Assembly: GCF_902459465.1 (NCBI RefSeq)
Contig: NC_047066.1
Location: 14,883,047 to 14,947,046 of the forward strand
Direction of reading: 5' to 3'
Length of the DNA stretch: 64,000 bases
DNA from: Asterias rubens
Lineage: Eukaryota; Echinodermata; Asteroidea; Forcipulatida; Asteriidae
Part shown: positions 23,101-38,100 of the stretch, piece after piece
How the letters are laid out: every line of letters begins with the position of its first letter
How positions within the stretch are numbered: the stretch's first letter is position 1
Notes under the pieces: generated by a model
What the model saw: the letters and a program-made list of their open reading frames with translations, nothing else
Database searches by the model: none
Told to the model about the DNA's origin: nothing
Position numbers and translations under genes: made by a program

Positions 23101-26100
23101 GAAACCTTTGCTGAGAAACTTCTTACAGGTAAGTATAAAACAATTTACTAGCCCAGAAAGCTACCGAATACTTAAAACAAAATTCTGCCTCAAGCCCCTT
23201 TCATACTTCCTACAAATGCGAATGCGATATGAATGTTGACATCACATATTCGTACAAATAATTCGCAGCGGTTGAGTTGTGCTCAACTCTCTTGGGAATA
23301 TCGCTGCAAAAACAGAGTGATGACGTCAAATTTGCATCGCATTCGCATTAAGTATGAACCAGGCTTTATGCCTAAAAGGTATGCTACTAGGACGTGTAGG
23401 TTACAGTTAGGAGTTTCGTGATCTTACCAGAAATTGCACGTTCCTGAGCCTCGGTCAGACTAATGTTGGATGACAAAGAGGCTGTCTCTGCGTCCATGCC
23501 ATACATCGTGTTATCTGAGAAGCTATGGGCTGCTATCTCATTCATACTACGATGAAGTGGAGAACTCGACTGACCTGCAGTCGACAAATAAAAACACACC
23601 GGTTTAAGCTTACATTCTAGGAATGTATATTGTAACAACCGCACAAATGCTGTGTTGTGAGTGGTTGAGATCACATCATCACATGCTAATGGCTATTTTA
23701 ACCATTTCACAAAGAGTGTTTCACAATACAGTGCGCCCTCTACAGTTTATTATGGAGAGGTCGTTTTTATAAAAATCAGTCGGATACAAAAGTCACTATA
23801 ATAGATGTTACATTTGCATTGTGGATCAAGAATATTATTTGTTTTAACCCTTACACTGATGTGTCTAAGCACTGTATGCTCAGTACTTTCTTGAGTTCTG
23901 TGAAACAAATTCACAGACATATTGCTAGGGTGGGATTCGAAACCCACAACCTTTGCCATTCTAGAGTAGATGTCTAACCTACTAGACCACCGAGATTGCC
24001 CATTATTTTACCAGAATTCTTTTTATTGGGAAACAAAAAAAAGGATTTTGAAGAATCAGAAAAGAAAGCCATGTTTGAGCGAGTGGCGATGATGATAACA
24101 TAAAACCTATGGTCTCGAAAAGGTTAAGGTGAAATGAGTTACAAGAACAGACCAGGAGGATTGTAGACACCTTGAGTTTCAAACTGAAGTAGCTCCTCCG
24201 GATCCACGTTGGGCGTCGTGAAATTCTGCGCCGACGCTGACAAGTTGACGAGCAACCTTGTACCCAGGTGGCTAGGCCTGGTAGACTCGGAGTCCAGCTG
24301 AGTGGTAGGGGAATTGAGGTCGATGAGGGAGGAGGATCGGCCATGTTTGTCCTGGGGCTCGGAGCTTATGAGTGGTTGCTCCACCTGCAGGTCAGAAATA
24401 GGACAATTAAAAAACTCTGTAATTCTTGTAGGGCCTATATTCACCATGTGTATATCTACTTTACTGCATGTCGCTTGAATTCAAAATCTACTCCGCGGCA
24501 AAAGAATAAAAAGCAAAACCTTGTTGCCAAAGAACAAAATATACACAGCAAAGTAGATATACACATGGCGTAATACAAACCGAGTATACTTTGATACCTC
24601 ACCATGCAACGCCTCCAAAACTGAAGCTCTATTTCTTTAGCCTACCAAACATTATACCTATTGGAATATGGTGTGAAGGTATTTTGATTTTTGCAGTTGG
24701 GAAAAAATTGCAGAGTCAACCATTCTAGACATCGTAACAAATTCATGAAAAGCTTGTGCTTGAACTAAAGAAGACCTTGTTGCTAATATCAGGGTCCCCA
24801 CACACCCACTAAAGCACAGGTCTGAATCCAGTAATGTTATCAATAGACCAGTCCCCTAACAACTGGGCAAGTCTGTCAGTCCAGTGTTTTTTATCCCAAA
24901 CACTGAAGATTGCTTAGTTTATATTGTTGTCTTGGTTTTGCTCTCCCTGCTTACTTCTGCTAAGCAAACAATTACTATGCAATAATTTGTGCTCAAGCAG
25001 CTCTATGAAATTGGGCCCAGGATCTATACAGACTAAGACAGGGAAACAACCACTAGACCACTAGGCCACTGAGCCAACCTGGGCCCAATTTCACGGCTCT
25101 GCTTACCCCCAAACTCTGTGCTTATGATCATCATTCTCCGCTTAAGTGCAAGCGCCAAATTCTGCGCTAGCTTTGTAAGCCTAGAATGCCTAGTATGGTG
25201 AAGTAAGCACATGCACAAGCAAAAATTACCTGCTAACCCATGAAATACGCTTGGCGTAAGCACATAATTCCCTGCTTCCGCAAGCACCAAGGTAAGCAGA
25301 GCCATGCAATTGGGCCCTGATGTCTTGCCCAATGCGGTGAAATTGTATAGTAATCTCAGAGAAAACCAGGAATGGATTTGGTAGGAGTTGAACCCTATAC
25401 ATTCAGTATCCACCGTACCTGAGCCGATTGCTGTAGTCTCTCAGTCTCCCGTTCATGCTTAGCCTGTTGCTCTTTGATCGCCTGTACCCGCTGCTCAGCC
25501 TCTTCCCTCTCCCTGTCCTTCCGCTGGGCCTCCACGATCTGCCGTTGCTGCTCCTCAGTCAGCACCGACTCCATCCGTCTCATGTCCATCATCTGCAGCC
25601 GTTGCGACTCCAGGAACTGGTTGTTGGCCATGTGCCAAGTGTGCTTCAGGTTAGTGTGCTCTTGTTTCTCCTTCTCTAGGAGTCTGCAGACTGTGGGAGT
25701 GGAACATAAGAGATATACATGTTAACAATGTATTACAATAAAAGTGGCTTCTTGTATAGCGCACATATCCGTCACGCAGTGACGCTCAAGGCGCTTTTAA
25801 CATACAGTATTTTCCTGCAAGGTATGTGGGAATACGTTTGAATGATGAGACCTAGTGTTTTGATATAGCACCATGTAATAGTTCACAAGGTGCTGTGGCG
25901 CCATATGCTGCCAAACAAACCAGGAACACCGGGTCGCCATGGGAATTTGTTTTTTAAAGAATAAACCGATAATGAATGAATGAATGAATGAATGAAAAAA
26001 GCTGTGTGTTGTGTACATGTAATACATGTAAAAGAACCAAGTGCACGTACAGTAAAGAGAAGAGGTTTGCCCCGGTGTTTCTGGTTTGATCAGCAGCAGA

Positions 26101-29100
26101 ATACATGGTGCTATAAAGCTATAAAGGATTAGATCTTATGCTTCTAAATCATACCTCCGCATACCATTCAGGAAAAATACTGAGCATTTTGATACATTCC
26201 TAGGGGTGTGATAAAGCGCTAAATTAGCACCTAGTTTTATCACATACATACTTATAAAAATGTTTTATATACCACCATTTCATCAAGATCACAGCGGTTT
26301 GTGGCGATACACAGCAAAAAAAAACATGGGAACAATGATACTAAATTGCATAAACAACCAAACAATCATTTTAGGAACAGGTGTGATTTCAGATGCCTTT
26401 TGAAAAAGTTGAAGTGAATCAGCAGAGCGCAGAGATGTCAAAGACTTTTTCACAATTTCGGGGCGACAAAGTTTTTTTCAGCAGCTGATGCAAGAGATCT
26501 GAGATTAATTTTGTGTTCGACAAGACGGGTAGTATTATTATAGATATTATTATTAGTATAGTTATTATTATTATTAGTTCTAATCACGTTAATAACTAAA
26601 GTGATTTTTTTTGGAAGTTAGTACTAACCTTCTCTTAGTTCTTCTCTCATAGTATCGTTGTCTTCCTGCATGACATACTTCTGTTTGTTGAGAACAGCAA
26701 CGTAGAGTTCCATGTCAGAACGTGATGTTTTCTCTGCCTCTAACACACTACTCAACGCACGAACCTGTCAATAGTAACAAACAGATATAAAAGATGCTAT
26801 GTCAGATTTTTGGCCCCCATGCCAAACATTAAAAAAATAGATTTGTTTGAGTGATTGGTATTTCAAAGAGCATCACCCGCTCCAACGAAAAAAGGTTGGA
26901 CTTTTACTTTTAATGGTCAGGAACCATGACAAAAAAATTAAAACGTTTCTTATCAAACACATAAGAATTGGTCATGTGATATATTGTCGGGATCCTGACA
27001 AAAACCAATTTTGAGCACTTTATTTCACTGCTACTACTACAGTAATTGGGGGACTTTTTCGAGCAATGGCTCAAATGAAAGCTTGTAACTTTTCCGACCC
27101 CCATCAAAATACCTATTGAATTTTAAATCAACATTTTTGGGTCAAATCGGCAAAAAATCTGACATAGCATCTTTAATTTGAAACCATACTTTTAACAAAA
27201 AGGTTGGAAGCAAGGGGGGCCAATCAAGCACACGGTAAAGATGATGAAAGAAGATACAGGGATGGAGACTACCAATGAACTAGTTTGCTGCATGAGGGAT
27301 CGTGATGTGTGGTGTGTGTTCCATCGCACTCGTCTCAAGTAACTTGCGTTGACGAAGTGGACAGTGCAGTCACTAAGTAATATTTCTTTCTAAAATAATA
27401 AGTCATCGCAAGAAAATATGCCCGGACATACACATAATCCTTTATAAAACAGCATACTCTTGAAAATGCGACCTGCTAATTTTAACAACATGTACATGTA
27501 GTTGTATGATGAATTTACTCCAAGTTACATGATAGAAACCAGTGAAATTTTCATTGAAAAAAAAAACAAGGTTACTTCACATTCATATGAAATATGAACC
27601 GACCTTATGTGAAATATGAACCAACCTTGTCATTGTAACAAAGAAAAGTGATTGTTTCCTCATTTGTCTTACCTTTTCATCTAAGTCAGCAGAAGACATG
27701 GTAGAGCTAAGCACTGATTCAGGGGGTGTGGCAGGACTCTGTGCTTTATCTACAGTAGAGATCCCCAGATCCTCAAGACCGTGTTTCTGATAGGGAGAAA
27801 ACATGGGCATAGTAAGAATAAGACTATGTTAGGGGAATACATCTAAATAATTTAATTCTGGTGTTTGCAAGTGTGACAAAATAGCAGTGTCTACTGTATC
27901 TCTTCCTGTGATCAGTGGGTCATTATACAATTGTTGCACGCTGAGTCGGGGTCCATGGCGTTTTGTACACCCGAGGGGGGAAAAAGGCACCCGAGGCGAA
28001 GCCGAGGATGCCATTTTCCCTCGAGGTGTACAAAACCCATGGACCCCAGTCACAGCATGCAACAATTGTCTTGTTATACCTTGGTAACATTATTATTCCT
28101 CTTCTCGAAGTTCTGTTTTCATCCTCAATTATTATTATATAGTTTAAAACAAGTTTTCACTGTTCCCTCGAACCCGCGGTTGTTTCGTACTAAAAAGCGC
28201 TGGAAATCGACCAACGGTGGGAACGATCAAGGTAATGTACACCAGTGAACATCACTCAGCCATGGTACATGCGTATTTGTTGCACGGCACGTGATTGGTT
28301 CTCGACCAATCAAACTTCACAGTTTGTTACCGAGGTATAACAATCTTAGTTGGCACTTCCTAGGAGCTAGACTGAAGACCCTCCTGCACTGGCCTTATTC
28401 AACTCACAATAATAATAACATCAAGGGAAACTGACTGGGTTAAATTTTAAATGATTTGGGGTTGAACAAAGAGAAATTGAAAGAGTGGGATATGAACTAA
28501 TGACCTTCGGATTCTTTTCTGCTTAAGCAGCCCTATGAAGATCGGCCCTGGCTCAAAGAATTATCAGAAATTAGGGCATGCATTGGCCAGGTTTATTTTC
28601 TCAGAATTCAACAACTTAGCTGGTACTGTAGCGTAAAGCGTTAAGAAGTGGCTAGTATCATATTAAAGGAAATCTCACAATACGAACCAGTAAAAACAGC
28701 TTGCCGACCAGCGAAATTACAAGCTAACTGGTCCTGCTGGCTAGTCACTGACACAGTAAAGAGCAAACTCTACTGAAGATTGAGCTCCTACCTTTAGCCT
28801 GTGTTCCAGGGCTCTCCTCTCAACCTTAGCCCCCTGTAACTTCTCCTTCAAGGATTCAATCTCCCTCTCCAAGGGAACCACAACAGAGCGCAAGATCTCG
28901 GTATCTTTCTGTGCCTAAAATAAAACAAAATAACAAATGATATGAGGAAATATCAACATAAATATGCATAAAATATTACTGATATAATTACGCGGTAATG
29001 TTGTTTGTTTGCTTGTTTAGATGATCTTCCTGTCAAAGGAACTTGGCAAACTCCCACAAGGGGATATAACTGCTAAGCTGGCAACAGCCAAATACATGTA

Positions 29101-32100
29101 TGATTCCGAGTTGCACAAATCAAGAAATAGTGATTCAGTATCTAGACAACAAAACTATCCTAGTCATTGTGAAATCAGCGGATAGATTAGGGGAGTTGAA
29201 CCCACAACCTTGTTATTGCAAGTACTGCAGTCGTACACTAGACCACGAGCAACCTGATTTCTTTTTATCAAAAATTACATCTATAAGGTATTACCATAGA
29301 GCTATATATATTGACTAGAGCGCTAACACCCCATTATACAAGTTTTTAAGCCATGTGGGCGCATCCATGTTTATGTACAAACCAATACAAAAGCTTGAAA
29401 TTTTGTACGGCAATTGTACGGCTATTTGCATGATCGTGCGTCTGTTCTTTTTAATGTGCCATCGAAGCAAAAAATGCAGTAAATGTGAACGCACAATCTG
29501 CTGATCAGCGCACAAACTGCGAGCGTCATGTGCGTCATGATTAAAAGGCGCGTTTACTTTTTTTAGTACGGCAATCAAGTCGAAGTTACGGTTTTCATAG
29601 CGTGGACGTACGCGAGTGGACAGCTGCGTACGTAAACGCACACGCCGAATGTAAAATAATCGCGGCAATGTGTGTTCTCTTAAAATTCCGAATTCACGCA
29701 ACACACCAAACATGTCTGCGCCCAGGGTGGCTTCAAAACGCAGAGCAAGTTAGCGCTCTAGTCAATATAAATAGCTCTATGGGTATTACTCAAATCATTC
29801 CTGGATTTTCTTCAAATTCCTTGAGACCATGCACTCCATGAAGCTTCTGAAATGAAAAAGACTTAATAACCATAACACTATCTCAACCCTTGTAGAAAGC
29901 ACCATTCATTCACCTGGGCCCAATTTAATAGAGCTGCTTAAGCAGACAATTTTGCTAACATTACAAACTTTGTGCTTAACAAAATTAAGCGGGATACCAG
30001 TTAGAAATTGTGCATTTGACATGGTTTTGGTTGGTAACCATAATCTGGTAAGAATAAGTTTTTTGTGTTTAGCTATTTTTGTGCTTAAACAGCTCTATGA
30101 AATTGGGCCTTGGTTGAAGAGAAGCAATTTATGGCTAATTTGTTTTATCAAAGGCACAAACAAAAATCCTGAATGAGAACAGTCATTGTTTCTCCTCATC
30201 CCCGCCAATACCTTGAGCATGCTATTCTCCAGGTCCTCTTCCTCCTTGGTAGGTGTGTGTTTCTGCTGGGGAGAAGGTTGCTGTTGGGGTGGAGGTGGTT
30301 GTTGTTCTACTGTTGTTGGCTGTGGCTGTTTTTCATCCCTTGATGCTGATGGGGAGTTTGATCCTGTCAGACTGCGTAGTGATCTTGTCATGCTAGACAA
30401 CAGACTTGTGTCCCTTCAATCAAAGACAAACCAATGTTAAACAATGGTCACACTGAAAAGAGCAGTATATAAACTCAGTTCTTATAGCACTTTGAAGAGA
30501 ACACACATTTGACTTTAATCCTTCATAAATGTAGAAACAGTATATATACATTTACTGGGATTTGAGGCATTGCATGGTGAGGTATCAATATATATTTGGT
30601 TTGCGGTAACACCATGTTTGTATCTACTTGCCAAGTAGAGTTTGTTCGAAAACAAACTCTACCTGGCAAGTAGATAAACTCTACCTGGCAAGTAGATACA
30701 CACATGGTGTTGCTGCAAACCAAATACATATATATATATATATATACAGTAAAATCTGTGAATCATTTTAAAGGTGAAGAGTTTTGAGATATCGCCGAAA
30801 ATCTGAAGCAGTTTTGTCCACGCAGGAGGGCATGTGAGGGCACTCCCAAACATTTTGTATCACTTCTGGGCATACCCAAAACAGTATTTAAGGACTGGAA
30901 CACATTACCTACACAGACATCATAGCCATCACAGACTATAAGATCTTTAAAGGAGCTGTTACAACCCTACCTCTAAAGCAACTATAAACTACGGCGCAAG
31001 AAAAGTGACAGAACATCGATTGAAAAGTGTGCAGGACAAGTCGCGTATATACCATCGGAAGTGATACAGATACTAATGAGAGCGCCCTCACGCGGTCAAA
31101 AATACGACGCATTGAGAAGACAGGAATTAAAATACCCATAGAAGGAGGAAATCTGGAAAGTTGTCAAAGGATAACATTTTTTTTAATTTTTTTTTTTTTA
31201 AGTTCCTTACTTGTCTGTGCCAGACATCTGACTTTTCTCGGCCATGATTTGCTGAAAGCTCTGAAGTTCCTTATTGAGTTGCTCATTGGCCGCAAGAAGC
31301 TTCTCCCGTTCCTGTTGGTAGGTGAGTGCCGTCTCCTCAGTAGTCATGGCAACTGCATCTTTTTTTATGAACGAAAACAGTTATACATAAATCACAGTAT
31401 CACAATGATTTCTTCGGGATCCTTTTTGTACATAAACAGTTTAAATTTAACCATTTTGGTTTTAAAGCCATAGGTTCTTGGAAAAGTAAACTTCATAAGC
31501 AACTCCATGCATGAACACTAGTGAGGCCAGTCTAGTCAACTTCATGCTTACCTCTAAGGATAGCCTGCATGGTGCCCACCTCATTCTTCCACGTTCTCCT
31601 GCATTCATCCATCTCTTCCCTGTACGTTGTCTCAGCCATCACGGCTACCGTCTTCAGCTCATCCAGCTCGTTCTGCATGGTATCCCGCTCACTCCGCATT
31701 AACTCTGCCTCCTTGATCAACTCCTCTGTAGATGGGTGGCGAGAAAAAGTAATGTCAAGTTGGTGCAAGGTTTGTCGATGTTAGCTCCACGAGGTATTGG
31801 AAGTTGACATACATGTATTAGTTTTACTATACTTCATACATATTCAGTTACCGGAACAATATTATTTGCAGCAAGGGGGAAAGGACGAATGTGAAATAAA
31901 TTGAACCATGTCAAAAAAATAAATAAAGTTTGTTCATGTGTTGGATGTCGCTATAGCCATGTCCGCGCGTGTACAAAACACCTGGGGAACAGTTCCACTG
32001 GTGATAGTCTATTTGTCATGCCTCATAAACACATGTGTGAATACTCGTGTGCGCGCGCTTAGTACATGTAGGTAGCAAAGATACATGTATAGCAACTGCC

Positions 32101-35100
32101 ACGTGATATTGAACCGACCAGTGAGAATTTGACTTTCAGTCATGATTATGTATGAGGTATAGTATACAAATATTGAGTGGCTCAGAGTGGAATGGGAGGA
32201 ATATTATCGCAAGGTAAAATTTGGACTGTTCCATTTCACGAGGCCAAGCCGAGTGAAATGGAACAGTTCAAATTTTACCGAGTGATAATATTCCCTCCAT
32301 CCCACAAAGATTAAAGCCACTCAGTATTTGTTTTATATAACTGACATATAGATCCTTGTCATTTTGATGTGTTTTTAAAGTATAACATTATGAAAAATCA
32401 CACAAATTACCAAAAATCATATACCGCCGCGTAGCGGCAACAATGCACAAATCGTATCACAACCTTTTGCACAGGTGCTCCTTTGTTTTAACAGCGGCGC
32501 GATGGCGCTGTACTGCTCAAAAACATTGGGAACAAGGATGATCCTGAATGTTGAATGGGAATGCTATTCCCCATGGGCGAATAGGTCTTTTTGATCGCCA
32601 GTGCGGATGGGAGTAATAGTGAATGTCAAGTGAAGTAAGTTCCACCAATCAAATGACAAGGATCTGTATGTCAGTTATATAATAAAATCTGTTAACTATT
32701 TCAGGCCTGGAAGACTATGGAGGCCATGGCCTGTTGCTCTGGTCTTGATCTTGGTGTCAATTCAAAAGTTTCCAATAGACTTTAAGGTTTGTCCAATGGA
32801 AGTTCTGCTTGGAAAATGAAAATGGCCCCGCCCTCAGCTTTACTACTTTTGAAACTGGTACTTTCCCCATCTAGGATCTTATGAAATGGCATCGTGGCAG
32901 AGCAGTCTAGTTCGTCGAACCCTAACTCTGGTGTTGTCAGCAGCAGAGTGTGGATTGGAATTCCTGTCATGACCATGACACTCAAGCCTTTGATTGAGCA
33001 AGGCACTCTGATATTTATTCTTATTAGTGTAGTAAAAAACCTGAGCACTGTAAGTTGTCAAAGGATCGAGGGATAACGTAGGCTGAAGAAGTGGGCTGCC
33101 GAACTGTAATTTGGTGAACAGACAGCCCAACAACCTTTGCCATGTTGAACAAGTTGAAAAGTTTATGGGCAAGCCACAGACTGATGGATTATCTGTGAGG
33201 GAAAATGTCAAAGACTACTCTCTCCATCCTAGACCAGACCCTGTGGTTAGGAATTGTTACGTTTACTGAAAGCTACCTTCTCTCGTCAGGAATATTTCCT
33301 TGAACTTTGCCCTCTTCTGGGCAAAGTCTGCCTCTTGGGTCATCCTCTCCTGTAGAACACTACGGAGATTCGTCTCCAACTCTTCCACACGTTGCCGGAG
33401 TGCATTGACATCATCTTGAATGAGATTTAAGCAGAAATAGAACAACCATCAAAATCATAAAAGCAAAACATGAATGATTCTCACCTGGTGTATTGTTTAT
33501 ACATGTAAGTAAAGTTCAGGTGAACAAAGACAAACGTTCTAGAATAGAATGGGACTCGAACATGTGACCTCCAGGTTAACGCACTGGTGTGGCAGGAGAC
33601 CCTGTCCCACCACACACAGCAAACTGCCTACAAACTTCTTCTGACAGCTCCCTCTATTGAATCATCCTCCTTCATGTTAATTTCCGTATGGGGGACAGAA
33701 TCTCCGGCGGATAGATTGCCCTGGGACACCGGCACTCTATAAACTGAGCTACCATCTGACCATGTACATCTAGCGCTAATGTTGCCAATCTCCCTATTTT
33801 GTCAAAAATAGTTGTTCAGGAGTGACAGTCACAAGCCAATTTCATCATGTAACTGCTGTACAGCCAGCAGCCAAAGTCTTGAAACTTTACGCAGCTGCGT
33901 GAGTCCACTTGCGCAACGTTTATGTCTTAAGTGGACTCACCAGCTGCGTACAGTTTGTGAAATCGGCTACAGGGATCACAGCAAAGTTTACGATCTACCC
34001 TGGGAAAATGCAGTACAGGGTTAAGCTATAAGGGGATGCAAATTTGTTTTTCAAATACCAAGTAATGAACACAGTCAGTTTCCTTTTGGTTTGTTACTAA
34101 TTGTTTTGAAGGACGTGAATTACAATGTGTATCTATTCTATAGACTACATAAAGTATCTTATGGAAAGATAAAGGATAACTAATAAGCCTATTCGCTATT
34201 GCAGCTGCGCATGTCAGTTACTGCTGACAACGCAATTTGTTTATCTCCCGTGACCTTTTGACAATATTGCCATTATTTCGAACCTTTGTTCAGACTATTG
34301 AGTTTGACAAAACCTTTCATTAAATTAGCTACTTTTCTTTATACACTTGTTGGTTTTCCTTTCGATGTCAACACTTATATCTTGCGGTATTGTTTGAGAC
34401 TTGAGGAAGTAAAACCACAAGAAGAAAAAAGTGTCAATGCTCCACATGCAATTTATAAATATTTCCTTGTTAATATCTAACTGCTAATAGTTTCTGTACA
34501 CGATGCATCTGATGCATAGAGAGTTGAGCCTAATGTTGGGGTTGTTGGGCTTGCCAGATAGGAATTTGGCAGGCAAGTCTAGTGTGTATGAGAAAAAAAC
34601 GTGCTATCCTGTCAAATTTAAACATCTTTTTATGAAAAATGTATCCTGCCACCACCTTTATTCGTTAGGAAATAAATTAAACATTGAATTTACTTTAATA
34701 GTTAATTAAAGGCGGTGGACACTATTGGTAATTAATTAATAAATTAATCAAAATAATTATCAGCATAAAACCTCACTTGGTAACAAGTAATGGGAGAGGT
34801 TGATAGTATAACCATTGTGAGAAACAGCTCCCTCTGATTCTGAAGTGATGTAGTTTTCAATCAAGAAAAAAGTATCTTTCCACGAATTTGATTTCAATAC
34901 CTCAAGTTTAGAATTTGAGGTCACGAAATCAAGCACCTGAAAGCACACAACTTCGTGTGACAAGGGTGTTGTTTTTCTTTCATAGATATCTTGCAACTCC
35001 GACGACCAATCGAGCTCAAATTTTCACAGGTTTGTTATTTTATTATTCATGGGGAGAGATACACCAAGTGAGAAGTATGGTCTTTGACAATTACCAATAG

Positions 35101-38100
35101 TGTCCAGTGTCTTTAAAGTTAAAATTAAAATGAGAAATCCCCTTTTTTGTAAGAATTTGTGAAAAAGAGGTGGCAGGAAGAGGATACTGAAGTCTTTATT
35201 TTTTTTCCCCGTTAATTTTTAATAGTTGTTGTAATAAAGTATTTAAAGGCAGTGGACACTATTGATTGGTAATCATGGTAATTGTCAAAGACTATAGGTT
35301 TCACAGTTGGTGTATCTCAACATTATGCATAAAGTAACAAACCAGTGAAAATTTGAGCTCAATCGGTCATCGAACTTGCGAGATAATAATGAAAGAAAAA
35401 AACACCCAAGTCATACGAAGTTCTGTGCATTTAGATGGTTGATGTCAAGACCTCAAGTTCTAAATCTGAGGTCTCGAAATCAAATTCGTGGAAAATTACG
35501 TCTTTCTCTAAAACTATGGCACTTCAGAGGGAGCCGTTTCTCACAATGTTTTATACATGTACCATCAACCTCTCCCCATAACTCGTCACCAAGAAAGGTT
35601 TTATGCCAATAATTATTTTGAGTAATTACCAATATCCTGGTGTCATGTGTTTTCAGTAGGATAACAGGAAAATTGTTCACAATCAAAAACTAAATGTTTT
35701 TTTTTCAAATCATCTTGCAAATTGTTTAACAATAACACTTACACTTCATGGTGTGTTGAAATTTTTTAAGTTTGGTTTTATGTTGTGAGAGACAGTCCGC
35801 CATTAACAGTGCTTATAATGCATACACGACATTGGAGCAACGTCATATGTTTTCACACCTTTCATTGGTTGGTAGTTTATTGAATATTCAGAAGCAAGCA
35901 TGGCGTGCAAAATAAATAAAAAAAATTATTCAATTACTACTTAACAAATTTTTTTTTGTCATTTTCACTTAAAATATTTTAATTTTTTTCCCATATTCAT
36001 GATATTGGCACACCATAGAATCCCAAATAGTAACCACCTCACGTGATCCATCTAGCTAGTGACTAAAGCAGAATGAAATTCAATCTAGCATATAGTAATT
36101 TTGTTTTGAACTTTCGAGGTTGGTTGATGTTTCTTTGACTCATTTGAATGTTGGCATAATAATGCACTAGTGATTTGTACCAAAAATCAATCAATATTTT
36201 ATAAATGTTTGAGCATAACCAACGACAGGAAACTTTATTCTCAGCATGATTAAGCCTGATGAAAATACAGACCGTGCGGCGTGAGTAAACTGCATAGCTT
36301 CTGTCACCGGGGGAGCTTGCACAGTCTCGTGGTTTTTCAAATCATCTATCCAATCTTATAACATTAACCATTTCACTTCATGGTGTGTTGAAATTTTTAA
36401 AGTTTTGGTTTTACGTTGCGAGAGACAGTCCGCCATCAACAGTGCTTATGCATTCACGACATTGGAGCAACGTCATATGTTTTCACACCTTTCATAGGTT
36501 GGTATTTTATTGAATATTCAGAAGCTAGTATGGCGTGCAAAATAAATCAAAAATATTATTCAATTACTACTTAACAAATTTAATTACATTTTTGTCCCAA
36601 GGCATTATGGCTACTATATTAAAATCCACAGATATCATAAGGCATGAAAGTAAAACACCCCACCCCTCCTTGATGCACTCACACTTCATAACAATCCTTT
36701 TTCCGTCATTTCAGACCAGTAATGTTTGGTTTCAGGAGATAAGAAACCAATCTATGATATTTTCTCTTTAATGTAGACTTAATATTTATTACGCTTATCG
36801 GAATTTATTACAGTATGCAGTAAATCAACAGCAAAAAATTGTTGTTATTTTCACTTGAAATATTTTAATATTTTCCCCACATTTGCACACCATAGAATCC
36901 CAATAGTAACCACCTCACGTGATCCATCTAGTGACTAAAGCAGAATGACACTCAATCTAGCAGATGGTAATTTTGTTTTGAACTTTCAAGGTTGGATGAT
37001 GTTTCTTTGACTCATTTGAATGTTGGCATAATAATGCACTAGTGATTAGTACCAAAAATCAATCATTTTATAAATGTTTGAGCATAACCAACGACAGGAA
37101 ACTTTATTCTCAGCATGATATATCGTAGGAGGTCCTGTTTTCGAGGTGTCCCTAAAATCGTGGCAAATCTTTTACCTCTCTGTGTGCGATGTAAACAGTC
37201 CCTAGATAAAAAATGTGTGGTTTTATTTGCCAAGCAAAGAGTCTCCTCTCCCTTGACCAAAACTTAGAAACACGTAAGGCTCCACTGGTCATTTGCACTT
37301 GTAAATGCAAAAAGTTTGGTATTTTAGGCATTTCTACAAGGTTCAAAAACATGTCATAATGTTGAGGCCATATAAAAATTTTTGCCCACCGAAAAAGTTT
37401 CATCACACACTATTTCAATTCACAATTCATGATGATCAAAATCATGTGACTGAATGTTTTGCTGAGCATTCTGTAAAAAAAATACAGAGGCTTAAAGAAG
37501 CCATGTGCCTTATATCATTTTCTAATATTTTTGGAGATTTTTATTTTTTAACCCTCATGTCAATATTATTATTAATATTAAAATTTAAACATCAGCTTGT
37601 TGATTCAATTATCACTGTTTATTTATACGCTTTATTGTAAATATTAAGAAAGAAAAAAAAAGAAAAATCAGATTTGGAAGCCAGTAATTATTCACACATT
37701 TTATATTTTTATAATTTTTTTTTAATTTTTTGCAAGTTACCATGGTAATTTAATAAAAAAATATTTTTGGTAAAATGAAGGCAACTGCTGGCTATAGAGT
37801 CATACTAAGAGTCTCAAAGAACACTTGTAGTCACTGCAGATGTTTCTTCCATGTATGGCTTCACCGGGAAACCATACTTTCTCATTTGCCCTGAAAACAG
37901 GAAAAACTCGAAACAAATGGGGCCAGTTGAAGTCATCGAAGATCGGTGTGTGGTGTGAACATTTCAATGTCCATCAAGTTTTAATATATGTTTGCATACT
38001 TCATATTAACAAATAAAGATAATTAGGGCATCGGTTGATATATGGCATCATTATTTTTTTCCCAATTCAAAGAAAAAGGCATAATAGCGTGAAAACTGGT

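Noticed and set aside
24003-24344. Pro/Ser-rich 113-residue minus-strand frame
   Set aside because: It is an alternate register of rabaptin exon 10 (24,384-24,171), which fits the phase of both neighbouring exons.
29315-29841. Overlapping frames of 132 and 79 residues
   Set aside because: They are rich in rare residues for conserved genes, have no domain and no plausible splice partners, and the region has inverted AGCGCTAA/TTAGCGCT and TATAGCTCTATGG-like ends suggestive of another foldback element.
37842-37995. Frame with NKWGQLKSSKIGVWCEHF, reminiscent of a THAP zinc finger
   Set aside because: The spacing is wrong (C-E-H instead of C-x2-H), the N-terminal C-x-C pair is not in place, and there are no splice signals linking it to other coding sequence.
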